The translations under genes were made by a program, and so were the position numbers. Under the pieces are notes generated by a model, which saw only the letters and a list, made by a program, of their open reading frames with translations, was not told where the DNA came from and made no database searches. From the NCBI GenBank assembly GCA_963977415.1, contig CAXBOS010000002.1, positions 310,001 through 374,000 on the forward strand: a DNA stretch of 64,000 nt, read 5' to 3'. Shown here piece by piece: positions 9,327-18,181 of the stretch (positions are counted from its first letter, which is position 1; the number at the start of each line of letters is the position of its first letter). This DNA is from Croceimicrobium sp963977415. Its GTDB lineage: Bacteria > Bacteroidota > Bacteroidia > Flavobacteriales > Schleiferiaceae.

Positions 9327-9510
9327 GATTAGAGTTTACCGCAGCATAAATAAGATTTCGCAGCAAGATTTAGCCGAAAAGCTAGCTGTTAGTAGGCAAA
9401 CTATTAATGCCATAGAAAATGATAAATACTCCCCTTCCCTAGAACTGGCGCTAAAAATGACCAAGCTTTTCGATTGTAAAGTAGAGGATCTGTTTTCTTT
9501 GGAAGATTAG
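9316..9510 (+). CDS. XRE/Cro-type transcriptional regulator (YozG-like)
   Basis: A 64-residue single-domain HTH protein. IRVYRSINKISQQDLAEKLA is helices 1-2, VSRQTINAIENDKYSP the recognition helix region, and LELALKMTKLFDCKVEDLF the C-terminal helices. This is the complete minimal Cro/C1-type fold and length of the YozG/YgzD group. It overlaps the membrane-protein gene by 11 bases. A near-perfect 15-base palindrome lies 116 bases downstream, in front of the next gene, and is a candidate binding site. Confidence 0.88.
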   Translation: MTNKIRVYRSINKISQQDLAEKLAVSRQTINAIENDKYSPSLELALKMTKLFDCKVEDLFSLED

Positions 9511-9533
9511 TGAATTTAAAATAACACTTAGCA

Positions 9534-9574
9534 AAGCAGCTTAGAATTTGTAATTTTCTAGGCTGCTTTTTTTG
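9534..9574 (+). terminator. Terminator of the membrane protein/XRE pair
   Basis: Stem AAGCAGC-T-TAGAA / TTCTA-G-GCTGCTT followed by seven T residues. Confidence 0.85.
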
Positions 9575-9624
9575 TTTCAAGAAATTAGATTTTCACTAAA
9601 ATATCAATGCTTAGCTTTACGGCT

Positions 9625-9641
9625 GGGTCAATCATTGACCA
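9625..9641. promoter_or_regulatory. Candidate operator palindrome
   Basis: GGTCAATcATTGACC (9626-9640) is a perfect 7-bp inverted repeat around one base; with flanks it nearly extends to CTGG..CCAG. It lies 30 bases upstream of the next ATG, after the terminator of the XRE operon, which suits a repressor site. The cognate regulator is not proven. Confidence 0.4.
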
Positions 9642-9670
9642 GAATCAGATCCAAACTATAAAATTAATAC

Positions 9671-10264
9671 ATGAAAAAATGCATTAGTATTCTATTTATC
9701 AGCTTATTTACATTTAGCAGTTACGGACAACACCGCATGGAAATAAGAGCCTCCAACAATATAACTGGACTGCCTTTTAGTTCTTACCCCGCCCTATTCT
9801 ATTCTAATTTCCATCCAGGTATAGATTTAGGTATCCAACACCGAATTAATAGTAGTGAAAAACACCAATGGGCTGTGAGTGGCAACATTGGATTGTTTTA
9901 CCATCGCTTTATTCAAACAGGAATAAAAATTTACCCTTCGCTAGATTATGCCTATGCCATTGGTTCTAAGTGGAAAATAAAAGCATCCCTAGACCTTGGT
10001 TACCTTATGGCGATTAATAATGTTGCAGTTTTAGAGCTGCAAGATGATGGTAACTATGAGTCTCGTGCTTTAAACAAGGTGCGTTCTCAGTTTATGGTAG
10101 GCTGGCGAATCGGCGCTTCTTATTGCCCTTCGGGAGATTCTTATGGTATGGCTTATACTTTAGCTTTTGGAAGCTTTCTGCAGGGCCCTTATGTTTCGGG
10201 CTATGTTCCTTTACTGCCTTACAACACCTTTTCATTAGGTATTGATATGCCCATTAACCTTTAA
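9671..10264 (+). CDS. Exported protein, possible outer-membrane beta-barrel
   Basis: 197 residues with a signal peptide (MKKCISILFISLFTFSSYGQ). The mature sequence is rich in aromatic/glycine alternation (HQWAVSGNIGLFYHRF, IYPSLDYAYAIG, KIKASLDLGYLM, SYGMAYTLAFGSFLQGP), compatible with a small barrel. I do not recognise the family. The next gene follows after 9 bases, so it is likely co-transcribed with the serine hydrolase lipoprotein. A palindrome just upstream may control both. Confidence 0.65.
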   Translation: MKKCISILFISLFTFSSYGQHRMEIRASNNITGLPFSSYPALFYSNFHPGIDLGIQHRINSSEKHQWAVSGNIGLFYHRFIQTGIKIYPSLDYAYAIGSKWKIKASLDLGYLMAINNVAVLELQDDGNYESRALNKVRSQFMVGWRIGASYCPSGDSYGMAYTLAFGSFLQGPYVSGYVPLLPYNTFSLGIDMPINL

Positions 10265-10273
10265 TCTACAACA

Positions 10274-11434
10274 ATGACTATAAAAAATATATTTTTCGCA
10301 GCTACCTTTTTAAGTTTAGGCGCCTGCCAAGAAGCGGATGTTCGAGCTACAGAGTCTATAAACTGCACTGTTTATACTGATGCTCATCCTAAATCACAAG
10401 CCTTTCAGGCCATTTTAGACAAGTATAAAAACTTAGGACTACCGGGGATTTCTGCTTTAGTCGAAGATTCGTCTGGTTCTTATATTGGCAGCGCTGGTTT
10501 TGCAGATCTTGAAGGTGGTGTAGAATTCACCCCTTGTCACCCTTCCAAAGCAGCCAGTATGACTAAATTAATGGTAGGAGTACTCGCTTTCCAATTGCAA
10601 GAAGAAGGTCTTCTTGATATCGACGACCCCATCTCTAATTATATTGATACTGATATTTTAGATAAACTCGATAATGCCGAAGAGGTTACTATTAAAGAAT
10701 GTATGAATCATACCACGGGTATTTTCGACCTTATCACAAGTAGTGAGTTTTATTTGGCTGTTATCAATAACCCTAATCGGGTTTGGCGCCAAGAAGAGTT
10801 ACTAGAGTTCGCTTATAATCAGGGTGCTATCGAATTTGAAGCTCCTTTTACCGCTAGCTATTCCAATACCAATACCGCTCTTGTTTCTATGTGCATTGAG
10901 AAAGCAACCGGCCGTGATCATGGCGAATTATTGAGAGAGAAAATATTGAACCCTTTAGGAATGTCAGATACCTATTATCAGGGACGAGAAGATTTACCAA
11001 ATAATGCAGCGCAGGGCTATTTCGATCTGCATAATAATGGTACCATCGTAAACGTGTCTAATATGATTACTGGCAGTGGCAATGGTTATGGTGGCGTTTA
11101 CTCTACCGTAGAAGACTTAAATGTATTTATTCGGGCACTATACGTAGATAAAAGTATCATAAGCGAGGCTTCACTTTTAGAAATGGAAGACTTTCACTTA
11201 GCTCGCGATAATTTTTACACGGGAGTTGGCAACATTAAAAAGTTTACTGAAAAATCAGCTTTTGGCTTGGGCCATACTGGTCGTGACTTAGGTTATAGTG
11301 CCGATTTGTTCTATTTTCCAACGGCTGAAGTTTCGATGGCATTTTTCGTGAACTACGGAACAAATGGTGAGAGTAACTTAAAAGAAGTTTTTGAAGATTT
11401 CGAAAGCGAACTTGTTGACGAAATTCTTCGTTAA
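10274..11434 (+). CDS. Serine hydrolase, beta-lactamase class C / PBP-like lipoprotein
   Basis: 386 residues. The N-terminus is a lipoprotein signal (SLGAC, Cys18). The beta-lactamase/transpeptidase fold shows all three active-site elements: S95-M-T-K98 (nucleophile and base), Y196-S-N198, and H334-T-G336 in place of KTG. Homologues include D-aminopeptidases, esterases and penicillin-binding-like hydrolases, so the substrate is open; there is no reason to call it a resistance enzyme. It is expected to be anchored to a membrane facing the periplasm or outside. It is second gene of a short operon closed by a bidirectional terminator. Confidence 0.88.
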   Translation: MTIKNIFFAATFLSLGACQEADVRATESINCTVYTDAHPKSQAFQAILDKYKNLGLPGISALVEDSSGSYIGSAGFADLEGGVEFTPCHPSKAASMTKLMVGVLAFQLQEEGLLDIDDPISNYIDTDILDKLDNAEEVTIKECMNHTTGIFDLITSSEFYLAVINNPNRVWRQEELLEFAYNQGAIEFEAPFTASYSNTNTALVSMCIEKATGRDHGELLREKILNPLGMSDTYYQGREDLPNNAAQGYFDLHNNGTIVNVSNMITGSGNGYGGVYSTVEDLNVFIRALYVDKSIISEASLLEMEDFHLARDNFYTGVGNIKKFTEKSAFGLGHTGRDLGYSADLFYFPTAEVSMAFFVNYGTNGESNLKEVFEDFESELVDEILR

Positions 11435-11454
11435 ATCTTACAAAATCATTAAAA

Positions 11455-11494
11455 ACAAAAAAGGCTAGCAGTATTCACTCCTAGCCTTTTTTTT
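11455..11494. terminator. Bidirectional terminator between convergent genes
   Basis: AAAAAGGCTAG / CTAGCCTTTTT with a 12-base loop, an A-run before and a T-run after; it can serve the hydrolase gene on + and the T9SS gene on -. Confidence 0.88.
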
Positions 11495-11512
11495 ATGATA
11501 AGTATCTTAAGC

Positions 11513-12442
11513 TTAGCTTTTAACCAATTTTCTGGTGGCTAATACTTTTGAGTCCGAGCTAAATTGTATGAGATAAGTACCTCTAGATAAAGTCTTGGTA
11601 TTAATGCTTAAGGTATTTCCTTCCTGCTTTGACTGTAGATTTTGTACTTTCTTTCCACTTAAGTCTAAAACCGTAAATTCTAATCCATCTGCGGAAGCGG
11701 GAATTTCTACTTTCAACTCATCACCCACAGGATTTGGGTAAATATTGAATTGCGACTTTTCAAACTCTTTTGTGCTAATGTCGGCCGCGATATTATAGAC
11801 TGCTGAGCTTCGGTAATTATTGCCAATACTAGTATATACATTAATATCCCACAAGCCAGTACTGGCCGACATAGGTACATTTAAGTCAGTGCTAAAACTT
11901 GTCCCATTAATGATTTGAATATTGGAAAAGCCATCAATTACCTGATTGCCTTTGCTTAACCAAACTTTCTCGATATTCTCTGAAACCATGTTTTTAAAAC
12001 TAGCCCCAGTTACATTGAAAGTTACATTTAAATTTTGCCCAGGTTTAGCACCGGGAGAATTGGTGGAAATCGCATTTTGGCCGCCGGTAATAACCTCAAA
12101 AGCCGCTAATCTATTTATTGTGCTTGAACCCGAATTAACCATCAGATCATAAAAACCTAAAGTACTAGAACCCGGAACACTTAAATTCGCAGAAACGGTA
12201 GTATTATTTACCGCTACGATGTTTGAAAAAACAGTGTTGCTGCCCTGTCCCATAATTTGCGAACCTTGTGACAGAATCAAACTTATAGAGCCTTGCGTAA
12301 AGGCTGTATTCTGACCAGAAATTATAATGGGTAAAGTTTGACCATTTTGCCCAACAGATGGATTTAAAATCGAAACGGATTGTGCATACAGTCCCCCTGC
12401 TAATAGGATTGCAAAGGATACAGAGAATAATTTTTTAGACAT
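11513..12442 (-). CDS. T9SS-secreted protein with two Ig/IPT-like repeats
   Basis: 309 residues from the ATG at 12442. A TTG nine codons upstream would precede an already complete signal peptide (MSKKLFSVSF..LYAQ) and is rejected. The mature part holds two similar ~95-residue beta-sandwich repeats, each starting near N-P-S/S-P-G and closing with GFYDLMVN or GLWDINVY, like IPT/TIG or other bacterial Ig folds. The last ~75 residues are a T9SS type A domain (NIYPNPVGDELKVEI..GTYLIQF..RKLVKS). A surface or secreted binding protein is likely; no enzymatic motif is seen. Confidence 0.82.
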   Translation of the reverse strand: MSKKLFSVSFAILLAGGLYAQSVSILNPSVGQNGQTLPIIISGQNTAFTQGSISLILSQGSQIMGQGSNTVFSNIVAVNNTTVSANLSVPGSSTLGFYDLMVNSGSSTINRLAAFEVITGGQNAISTNSPGAKPGQNLNVTFNVTGASFKNMVSENIEKVWLSKGNQVIDGFSNIQIINGTSFSTDLNVPMSASTGLWDINVYTSIGNNYRSSAVYNIAADISTKEFEKSQFNIYPNPVGDELKVEIPASADGLEFTVLDLSGKKVQNLQSKQEGNTLSINTKTLSRGTYLIQFSSDSKVLATRKLVKS

Positions 12443-12525
12443 AGAGCTTGTTGCTAATTTGTTCTGCAATAGTAACGCTATTAATAAAGAGATAGTTAGG
12501 TGAACTAGTTAAAGATTATCCCTTA

Positions 12526-14511
12526 CTACTCTTGCAGCTTTCGAAGAAGGGTTTCTTCAAAGCTAATTTCTTCCTTACGGGCCGCTTCGTAGCAATCCAT
12601 TATTGCCTGCTCTGTTAAGCCTGCACATAATTCGCGCAAGGCCTTATCAAATGATGTGCAAAGTAACTTAAACTGAGCCATAACTATTGCATTTCTATAG
12701 AGACCCAAGCTTGGATGATCAGGCCGATCTACCGCAAAAATTGGCTCGTACTCTAACAGAAATTCAAAGGCTTCCGTTATACGGCCACCATTATAATAGG
12801 CAGCCATTAAGTTTAAGGCGCCGTCTAAATATTTGGGTGAAACATCCAAAGCCTGCTGGTAAAAATTTATGGCCCGATCTAAATCTCCCACTAGGAGGTT
12901 GATATTCGCCAAATTATTGATAACATGTATATTATTTGGATGTAATTTATAAGCCATCTCAAAATCTGCTTTTGATTGCCCATAGTTTTGCAAATTAAGA
13001 TGAGCAAGTCCGCTGTAAAAACAAATCGGTATGCTTACTGGATCAATTTGATAAAATCTATTTCCCTCTAGGGCACTAGTATAAGTCAAAAGTTTCTGCC
13101 AATTGCCTTCGGCACGGGCCTGATTAATTTTTACTGTCAATTTCTCACCCTGCCACCAATTTAATCCAAAGGTCAAGCCTAGAAGTCCAATTATTGCGGC
13201 CAGCGTTTTCATTACCAAAGAAGCTTTTAAACTTAGCTCTGCCTTCTTGCGAAAGCTTAGAATAGACGCTATCCCTAAATAAAGCAGGATTTGATGGAAA
13301 ACTCTTTCTCGCGGAAAGCTAAACAGAGCGATAACTAAATAGGCTATCAGTCCCGCCAGTAAAAGTTTAATAAACTGACGATCTTCCTTACTTATGGAGC
13401 TATTTCCAATGCTCAGTAAGGCAGAAGCCAAAATAAAAACAAATAGCGCCAGATAACTCAGAAATCCTAAAATGCCCAATTCGGAGAGTACCCAAAGGAA
13501 ATCGTTATGGGGTCTCTGAAACTGCACTAAGCCTTGTCGAGCGCGCCAAATATCCGAACCATAAGCCGGGAACTGAATCTTCCAATTACCCGCTCCTACG
13601 CCACCCCAGCCATTATCCCAAACCATATTTAAGGTGGCTTTCCACAATAAAAGTCGCTCCGAAACGGTGAAGTTTTTTTCTTTTGTAGATGAAATACTAA
13701 CCGAAGTCTTTAATTCTTGCGCTTTCTTAATACTGCCTTCCTCCTTTATTTTGACTACGATAAATACCAGCAATAAGCCTATTAATAAGCTCACAAAACC
13801 TGCAAGCCAATATTTCATTTTCACTTTGCGAAAGGCTCGGCTTACTAAGCCACTCATAGCAAAAACTAGGGACGCTATCCAAACAGTTCGCGATTCAAGA
13901 ACTACAATAAGCACTATTGAAGCGAGTAAACTAATCAAGCCCAGAAAACGCCAAATCCCTTTTCCTTTCCAGCTGATAAACACTAACCAAGGCCAAGCCA
14001 ATAACAAAGCCGAAGCCAGTAAATTTCTATGCCCCATAAAGGAGCTAACTTGGTATAGCATTTCAGAGTTTTGCCAGGCTTGGAACTCAACCAATTGAAT
14101 ATATGCAAAAGCTGAAAGGATAATAGTGCAAATAATTAAGGCTTTAGCTAGCCAAATTTTCGCGAATCCCTTAACTAGTAGAGGAACCATTACTATTAAG
14201 AAAAAGAAGAGCAACAAATCTCCTATTAAAGGCCGAATGGCTTCATTTGGATTATGCGCATAAAATAAGCTGAGCCCCTCTAGGCTTAAGAAAAGGATGA
14301 AAATTCCCGACCATGGAGCGACTTGCCACTTCTTTTTGAAAAAAGCAAAAAACGCAAGGCTAAACACCAGTAAGCCTAAAAAACTAAGGCGTGGCGCTAA
14401 ACAAGGATCCAAGATATCTTTAAGGTAAACGAGAGGTAAAATAGCTATGGAAAAGGACAAAAATCCTAAAGCTAAATGGCCCTCTCGCACAGACTTAAGC
14501 GATATTCTCAT
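12526..14511 (-). CDS. O-antigen ligase (Wzy_C) family membrane protein with C-terminal TPR
   Basis: 661 residues. Twelve or so hydrophobic segments span about 15-435. The Wzy_C/WaaL signature lies near 297-345: GWGGVGAGNW, then RPHNDFLWVLSELGILGF, the periplasmic loop motif of ligases and polymerases. Residues ~450-661 are soluble and contain tetratricopeptide repeats (LAHLNLQNYGQSKADFEMAY, NLANINLLVGDLDRAINFY, LMAAYYNGGRITEAFEFL). Family members transfer or polymerise lipid-linked glycans at the periplasmic face, while related proteins glycosylate exported proteins. Which acceptor applies here is unknown. It starts 71 bases after the upstream T9SS gene start on the same strand and has its own coding context. 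Confidence 0.85.
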   Translation of the reverse strand: MRISLKSVREGHLALGFLSFSIAILPLVYLKDILDPCLAPRLSFLGLLVFSLAFFAFFKKKWQVAPWSGIFILFLSLEGLSLFYAHNPNEAIRPLIGDLLLFFFLIVMVPLLVKGFAKIWLAKALIICTIILSAFAYIQLVEFQAWQNSEMLYQVSSFMGHRNLLASALLLAWPWLVFISWKGKGIWRFLGLISLLASIVLIVVLESRTVWIASLVFAMSGLVSRAFRKVKMKYWLAGFVSLLIGLLLVFIVVKIKEEGSIKKAQELKTSVSISSTKEKNFTVSERLLLWKATLNMVWDNGWGGVGAGNWKIQFPAYGSDIWRARQGLVQFQRPHNDFLWVLSELGILGFLSYLALFVFILASALLSIGNSSISKEDRQFIKLLLAGLIAYLVIALFSFPRERVFHQILLYLGIASILSFRKKAELSLKASLVMKTLAAIIGLLGLTFGLNWWQGEKLTVKINQARAEGNWQKLLTYTSALEGNRFYQIDPVSIPICFYSGLAHLNLQNYGQSKADFEMAYKLHPNNIHVINNLANINLLVGDLDRAINFYQQALDVSPKYLDGALNLMAAYYNGGRITEAFEFLLEYEPIFAVDRPDHPSLGLYRNAIVMAQFKLLCTSFDKALRELCAGLTEQAIMDCYEAARKEEISFEETLLRKLQE

Positions 14512-14600
14512 GAGGCAAAGATGCTATTTTTCCTCTATCCTTTTTCGCATCAAAGGCCTAGTGCATAAAGTCAGCCGAAAATTTAGCTACTTTTAAATCC

Positions 14601-15347
14601 ATGAAAAAATTAAGTATCTCATTTGCTCTTCTCCTGTTGATTGCAGTTTCTCAATTATCAGCGCAAGACACCTTTTCTATCGTGGCAGTTGATCCCAGTA
14701 CGGGTGAGGTGGGCAGTGCTGGGGCCTCCTGTGTAGATTTATTTAAAACACAGCTTACTAGTGATGATTTCCTGAGTGAATTGTTTCCGGGAAAAGGCGC
14801 CATAAATAGCCAAGCCTATTACTTACCGGCCAATCAAAAGATAGCGCGCGAGCAAATGGAAGCTGGTAAAAATGCCAAAGAAATAATCGAATGGTTAAAA
14901 ACTCACGATGCCGTAAACAAACCTTTTTATCGCCAATATGGGATCGTAAGTATGTCTGCATCTGAGATTTTTTCTGCCGCCTACACGGGCGATAGCACTG
15001 ATTCATTTACTGGGCATATTACTGGTCCTAATTATAGTATTCAGGGCAATATTTTATTGAATGAGGAAGTTCTTAAGTCCATGGAAAAGGCTTTTTTGGA
15101 AACGGAAGGTGAATTATCCTGCAGGCTAATGGCGGCCTTACAAGGAGCGAATATGGTCGGTGCCGATCGACGTTGCTCCAACAATGAAAGTTCCTCGCTA
15201 TTTTCCTTTATCAAAGTAGCCCAAACAGAAGATCCATTTGGTGAGCCTTCCCTGCTTCTTTCGGTGCGAACCCACGCTGGCGACTCAATAGAACCCATTG
15301 ATTCTTTGCAGATTTTATTTGATCAAGCGCTTTATGCTTGTCCTTAG
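14601..15347 (+). CDS. DUF1028 Ntn-hydrolase-superfamily-like exported protein
   Basis: 248 residues. A signal peptide (MKKLSISFALLLLIAVSQLSAQ) is followed directly by DTFSIVAVDPSTGEVGSAGASC, the diagnostic N-terminal strand of DUF1028 proteins. The LPANQKIAREQMEAGKNAKEI helix and NYSIQGNILL are also typical. DUF1028 is related in fold to Ntn-hydrolases, but no activity is established. Most homologues lack a signal peptide, whereas this one should act outside the cytoplasm. It is divergent from the O-antigen-ligase-like gene. Confidence 0.85.
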   Translation: MKKLSISFALLLLIAVSQLSAQDTFSIVAVDPSTGEVGSAGASCVDLFKTQLTSDDFLSELFPGKGAINSQAYYLPANQKIAREQMEAGKNAKEIIEWLKTHDAVNKPFYRQYGIVSMSASEIFSAAYTGDSTDSFTGHITGPNYSIQGNILLNEEVLKSMEKAFLETEGELSCRLMAALQGANMVGADRRCSNNESSSLFSFIKVAQTEDPFGEPSLLLSVRTHAGDSIEPIDSLQILFDQALYACP

Positions 15348-15385
15348 CTTTTGCTAGATGCACAATTATAAGCGATTTGTAGCGA

Positions 15386-15772
15386 ATGCGAAGAAGCTAT
15401 TTTCTTATATTTTGTAGTGTAATTGGCTTGGGGCTAGCTTCGCGCGGGCCTTGGGTGCCTGCTATAATTTACCCTTATCTAGGAGATGCGCTTTATGCAG
15501 TTATGATGTACTTTCTATTGGCTTTTCTTTATCCCAATAAAGCGCCGAGGTTTCTTTTTTATCTAAGCCTAAGCATCTGTATAGGAATTGAATTGTCACA
15601 GCTCTACCAAGCCCCGTGGATTAATGATCTGCGTAAGCAAAAATTAATTGCGCTGGTTTTAGGCTCTGGCTTTCTTTGGAGTGATGTGATTGCCTATATA
15701 ATTGGTTCCTTTTCAGGATTGATAATTCAGAGAAAATATTTGCAATTAATTCTCAATAAAAAAGGAAATTGA
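15386..15772 (+). CDS. DUF2809 membrane protein
   Basis: 128 residues with four predicted membrane segments. The family signature is present: GLASRGPWVP near the N-terminus, YLGDALYAVMMYFLLAFL, IELSQLYQAPWIND and GSGFLWSDVIAYIIG. DUF2809 proteins are small inner-membrane proteins of unknown function. It lies 38 bases after the DUF1028 gene and is probably co-transcribed; it is convergent with the following T9SS gene, only 13 bases apart. Confidence 0.88.
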   Translation: MRRSYFLIFCSVIGLGLASRGPWVPAIIYPYLGDALYAVMMYFLLAFLYPNKAPRFLFYLSLSICIGIELSQLYQAPWINDLRKQKLIALVLGSGFLWSDVIAYIIGSFSGLIIQRKYLQLILNKKGN

Positions 15773-15785
15773 ATTATTTAAACCA

Positions 15786-17330
15786 CTAATAAGTCGTTTT
15801 GAATATTTTCTTTTCTATGATTTCACCGTCATCTTTGTAAAGACGCAGAATATACATTCCGAAATCTAGCTGGGGCAAATAAACTCTATAAATTCCAATA
15901 TCCGGGTTGAGCTGCTCCTCTTTCACCAAAAGCCCATTGGTATTGATTAATTGATATTTACTCGCTCCTTCCTCGGCAATCTTAAAATCAACGGAAAAAG
16001 GATTCGGGAAAACTTCTAGTCCTTCTTTTGCACTTAGTTTTTCAGCATCTAGGTTAGTGCCATCTGCGAGTAATCTAAAGCTGACCGCTCTCCTATATCC
16101 AAAAGGAAAATAACCTTTAACCCGTGTTTGCGTATTAACTACAAATCTACCTGGCTTATAAAAGCCACTAAGGATTAAGGTATCCTTTACATTATAAGCA
16201 TGCTGAATTATTAAGCCGGAATAATCAGGGACGAATTGCTTATGCCATAAAAAATTGCCTAAGCTATCTAGCAGACTAGTACCGAGATAAAGCTCTCTAT
16301 TTTCTAAATAGCGGGTTTCAGAAATGAGCATTTTTGTGGAATTTAGACCGAAAATACTCAGGTTATTTGCAGTGGAGAATTTATGAGTAGGTAGATCCAG
16401 AATAGTCGTATCAAAGCTAGGGTTACCTTCATTAAACCGATAATCTAATCGTAAAATATTCTTATAATATGCCAAGTCTTCGCTGCGTTCATTAACTATG
16501 AAAAAACGTCTATCTTCTAAGCTGAAATATTGATCAGTTGAAAGGGCCTTTACCTCAGGCAAAACGTTATTTATGCTAAAGGTAAGTAGAGTATCAAAAG
16601 TGTTTAAATAAATCTTACTGAAGGCCTCATTAATCTTGGCTTCACCAAAAAATGTCTTAAAGTTTTGATAAGGCTGTGCTGGTAGGCGAAAAAAGGCCAC
16701 TGTATCATAAGTCTCATTTTCAAAATCAAGATGAGCTAGTATCAAAGTATCATTGCCCAAGCCTCCCCTGTTTACTTCACCACTTGCTTTTACCTCTGGT
16801 GTTCTTACCAATAATGCATAGGCTTCATCACCATATTTTAACACTTTTGGATGCAAAATATTGGTACCTGATAGGTGTATTTTTTGCTGAGGAGAAGGTG
16901 ACCTAGAACTAGTGGCATGTTTAAGGATAAAACGATCAATAAATACTTCATTGCAAGCGGAACGAACTTGTACAAAGCTTTGTTCTTTATAATTTTCCAC
17001 TCGGTAAACAATAGAACCACAGATTGAATAATCGCGCGGTGGAACATAGACGTTAATCTGCGGACTTTGTACTTGACCATTTTTAATGTGGATTAATGCA
17101 CTTGCAGAACTAATATGAGGTAAACTATTATTCTTCTGTAAACCGGTGACTCCCGCTAAGTCTAACACATAGTCTTGTGAATTATTAATTAAAACTTGCG
17201 CAGGGCTTCCAGTAGCTATTTGTGTGTGTTCTTCTGGAATTATCTCAATGAAATTAACTAAATCACGCGTTTGAGCATGAATTGTAAGGCTTAATGTAAA
17301 AATTAGTAGAGTGAATAAATTAGTATTCAT
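15786..17330 (-). CDS. T9SS-secreted protein of unknown function
   Basis: 514 residues with signal peptide MNTNLFTLLIFTLSLTIHAQ and a C-terminal T9SS type A domain starting about residue 440 (LEVFPNPFSVDFKI..FGMYILRLYKDDGE..KIFKTTY). The middle is beta-rich and may form a propeller-like fold (repeated segments such as YGDEAYALLVRTPEV, NDTLILAHLDFENE, KDTLILSGFY), but I do not recognise a family. It starts 3 bases after the stop of the upstream lipoprotein gene, so the two form an operon. Confidence 0.8.
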   Translation of the reverse strand: MNTNLFTLLIFTLSLTIHAQTRDLVNFIEIIPEEHTQIATGSPAQVLINNSQDYVLDLAGVTGLQKNNSLPHISSASALIHIKNGQVQSPQINVYVPPRDYSICGSIVYRVENYKEQSFVQVRSACNEVFIDRFILKHATSSRSPSPQQKIHLSGTNILHPKVLKYGDEAYALLVRTPEVKASGEVNRGGLGNDTLILAHLDFENETYDTVAFFRLPAQPYQNFKTFFGEAKINEAFSKIYLNTFDTLLTFSINNVLPEVKALSTDQYFSLEDRRFFIVNERSEDLAYYKNILRLDYRFNEGNPSFDTTILDLPTHKFSTANNLSIFGLNSTKMLISETRYLENRELYLGTSLLDSLGNFLWHKQFVPDYSGLIIQHAYNVKDTLILSGFYKPGRFVVNTQTRVKGYFPFGYRRAVSFRLLADGTNLDAEKLSAKEGLEVFPNPFSVDFKIAEEGASKYQLINTNGLLVKEEQLNPDIGIYRVYLPQLDFGMYILRLYKDDGEIIEKKIFKTTY

Positions 17331-17333
17331 AAT

Positions 17334-17900
17334 TTAATCGGAATAATGATAGCGCCCATGATAACGGATATTAACCTTACGAGCTGTAGAGTCAGAAATA
17401 GAATAATTCGAGTAAAATTTGATGTTCTCAACTAAAATTTCTAATTGACGATTCTCCATAGCCAAATAGATTGAGGGACCGATTTTCTGATAATCCATCA
17501 TTAAACTACTCTCTTCAAAATTATAAAGGCTTAAGTTGCTGTATTCATTTAATGAAGTAGTATCTCGACCACCTCCAACAATATTTTGATAAAAAGTATT
17601 TTCTAGACTAAAGGCCTGCTTGCTCTCTACAAATATGGAGATGGCTATATCATCTCCTTTCTCATTATAATAGTTTCCATCTGAATCAAATTGCACCTGA
17701 TAGTTTTTTCCAAAAACCTGAATTTGATAGAAATGATTTAGCTCGCCGGCATCATTAAGCCTATCAAAATAGGATACATGACAAGTGCCTAGCTCATACT
17801 TTTTTCCGTCTAATTCAATATAGTCTTGTGGCTCTTCATCTTCAGGCCGGCAGGCAGCAAAAAGCAATATTAAAGATATAATTAAGTTAACAGTTCTCAT
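17334..17900 (-). CDS. Lipoprotein of unknown function
   Basis: 188 residues with a lipoprotein signal (MRTVNLIISLILLFAAC, Cys17) followed by the acidic linker RPEDEEPQDY. The mature part is probably beta-rich. I do not recognise the family. It is the first gene of a two-gene operon with the T9SS cargo 3 bases downstream. A perfect -7 box (TAGATTTG, minus strand, 17914-17921) lies 13 bases before the ATG, without a clear -33 partner. Confidence 0.72.
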   Translation of the reverse strand: MRTVNLIISLILLFAACRPEDEEPQDYIELDGKKYELGTCHVSYFDRLNDAGELNHFYQIQVFGKNYQVQFDSDGNYYNEKGDDIAISIFVESKQAFSLENTFYQNIVGGGRDTTSLNEYSNLSLYNFEESSLMMDYQKIGPSIYLAMENRQLEILVENIKFYSNYSISDSTARKVNIRYHGRYHYSD

Positions 17901-18144
17901 TATTAAGTTTCCTCAAATCTACTATTTTTATATTTTATTTCTCCAGTCTTTCATCTTAAAACTTTGAAATATAAGCCCGTATCCAAGTTCTTTCAACTGC
18001 CGAATGTTGTCAGCTATATCTTTCCGTCTTTATGTAAAAAAAATATTTCCCTTGTTCATTTAGTCCTTCACCGACAATAATCTATTTTCCAACGACAAAA
18101 CTGTACAACTCATCGAAAAGTGACTTTTATCAGCAAAAAACATT

Positions 18145-18163
18145 CGAAATTTGCCGAAATTTG
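18145..18163 (+). repeat. Tandem CGAAATTTG pair upstream of the LruC gene
   Basis: CGAAATTTG occurs at 18145-18153 and again at 18155-18163, a 10-base period, ending 18 bases before the ATG. GAAATTTG is two substitutions from the -7 consensus TAnnTTTG, so it may be part of a promoter or a regulator site. The remaining ~240 bases between the divergent genes show nothing else that I can name. Confidence 0.3.
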
Positions 18164-18181
18164 TTTAAAGTCCCAACTCTT

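Noticed and set aside
10274..11434. Antibiotic-resistance beta-lactamase
   Set aside because: The SxxK/YxN/HTG motifs define the wider serine-hydrolase family, most members of which are not beta-lactamases; the lipoprotein anchor and context give no support for resistance.
12443..12469. TTG start extending the T9SS protein by nine residues
   Set aside because: The signal peptide is complete from the ATG at 12442; the extension would place polar residues before it.
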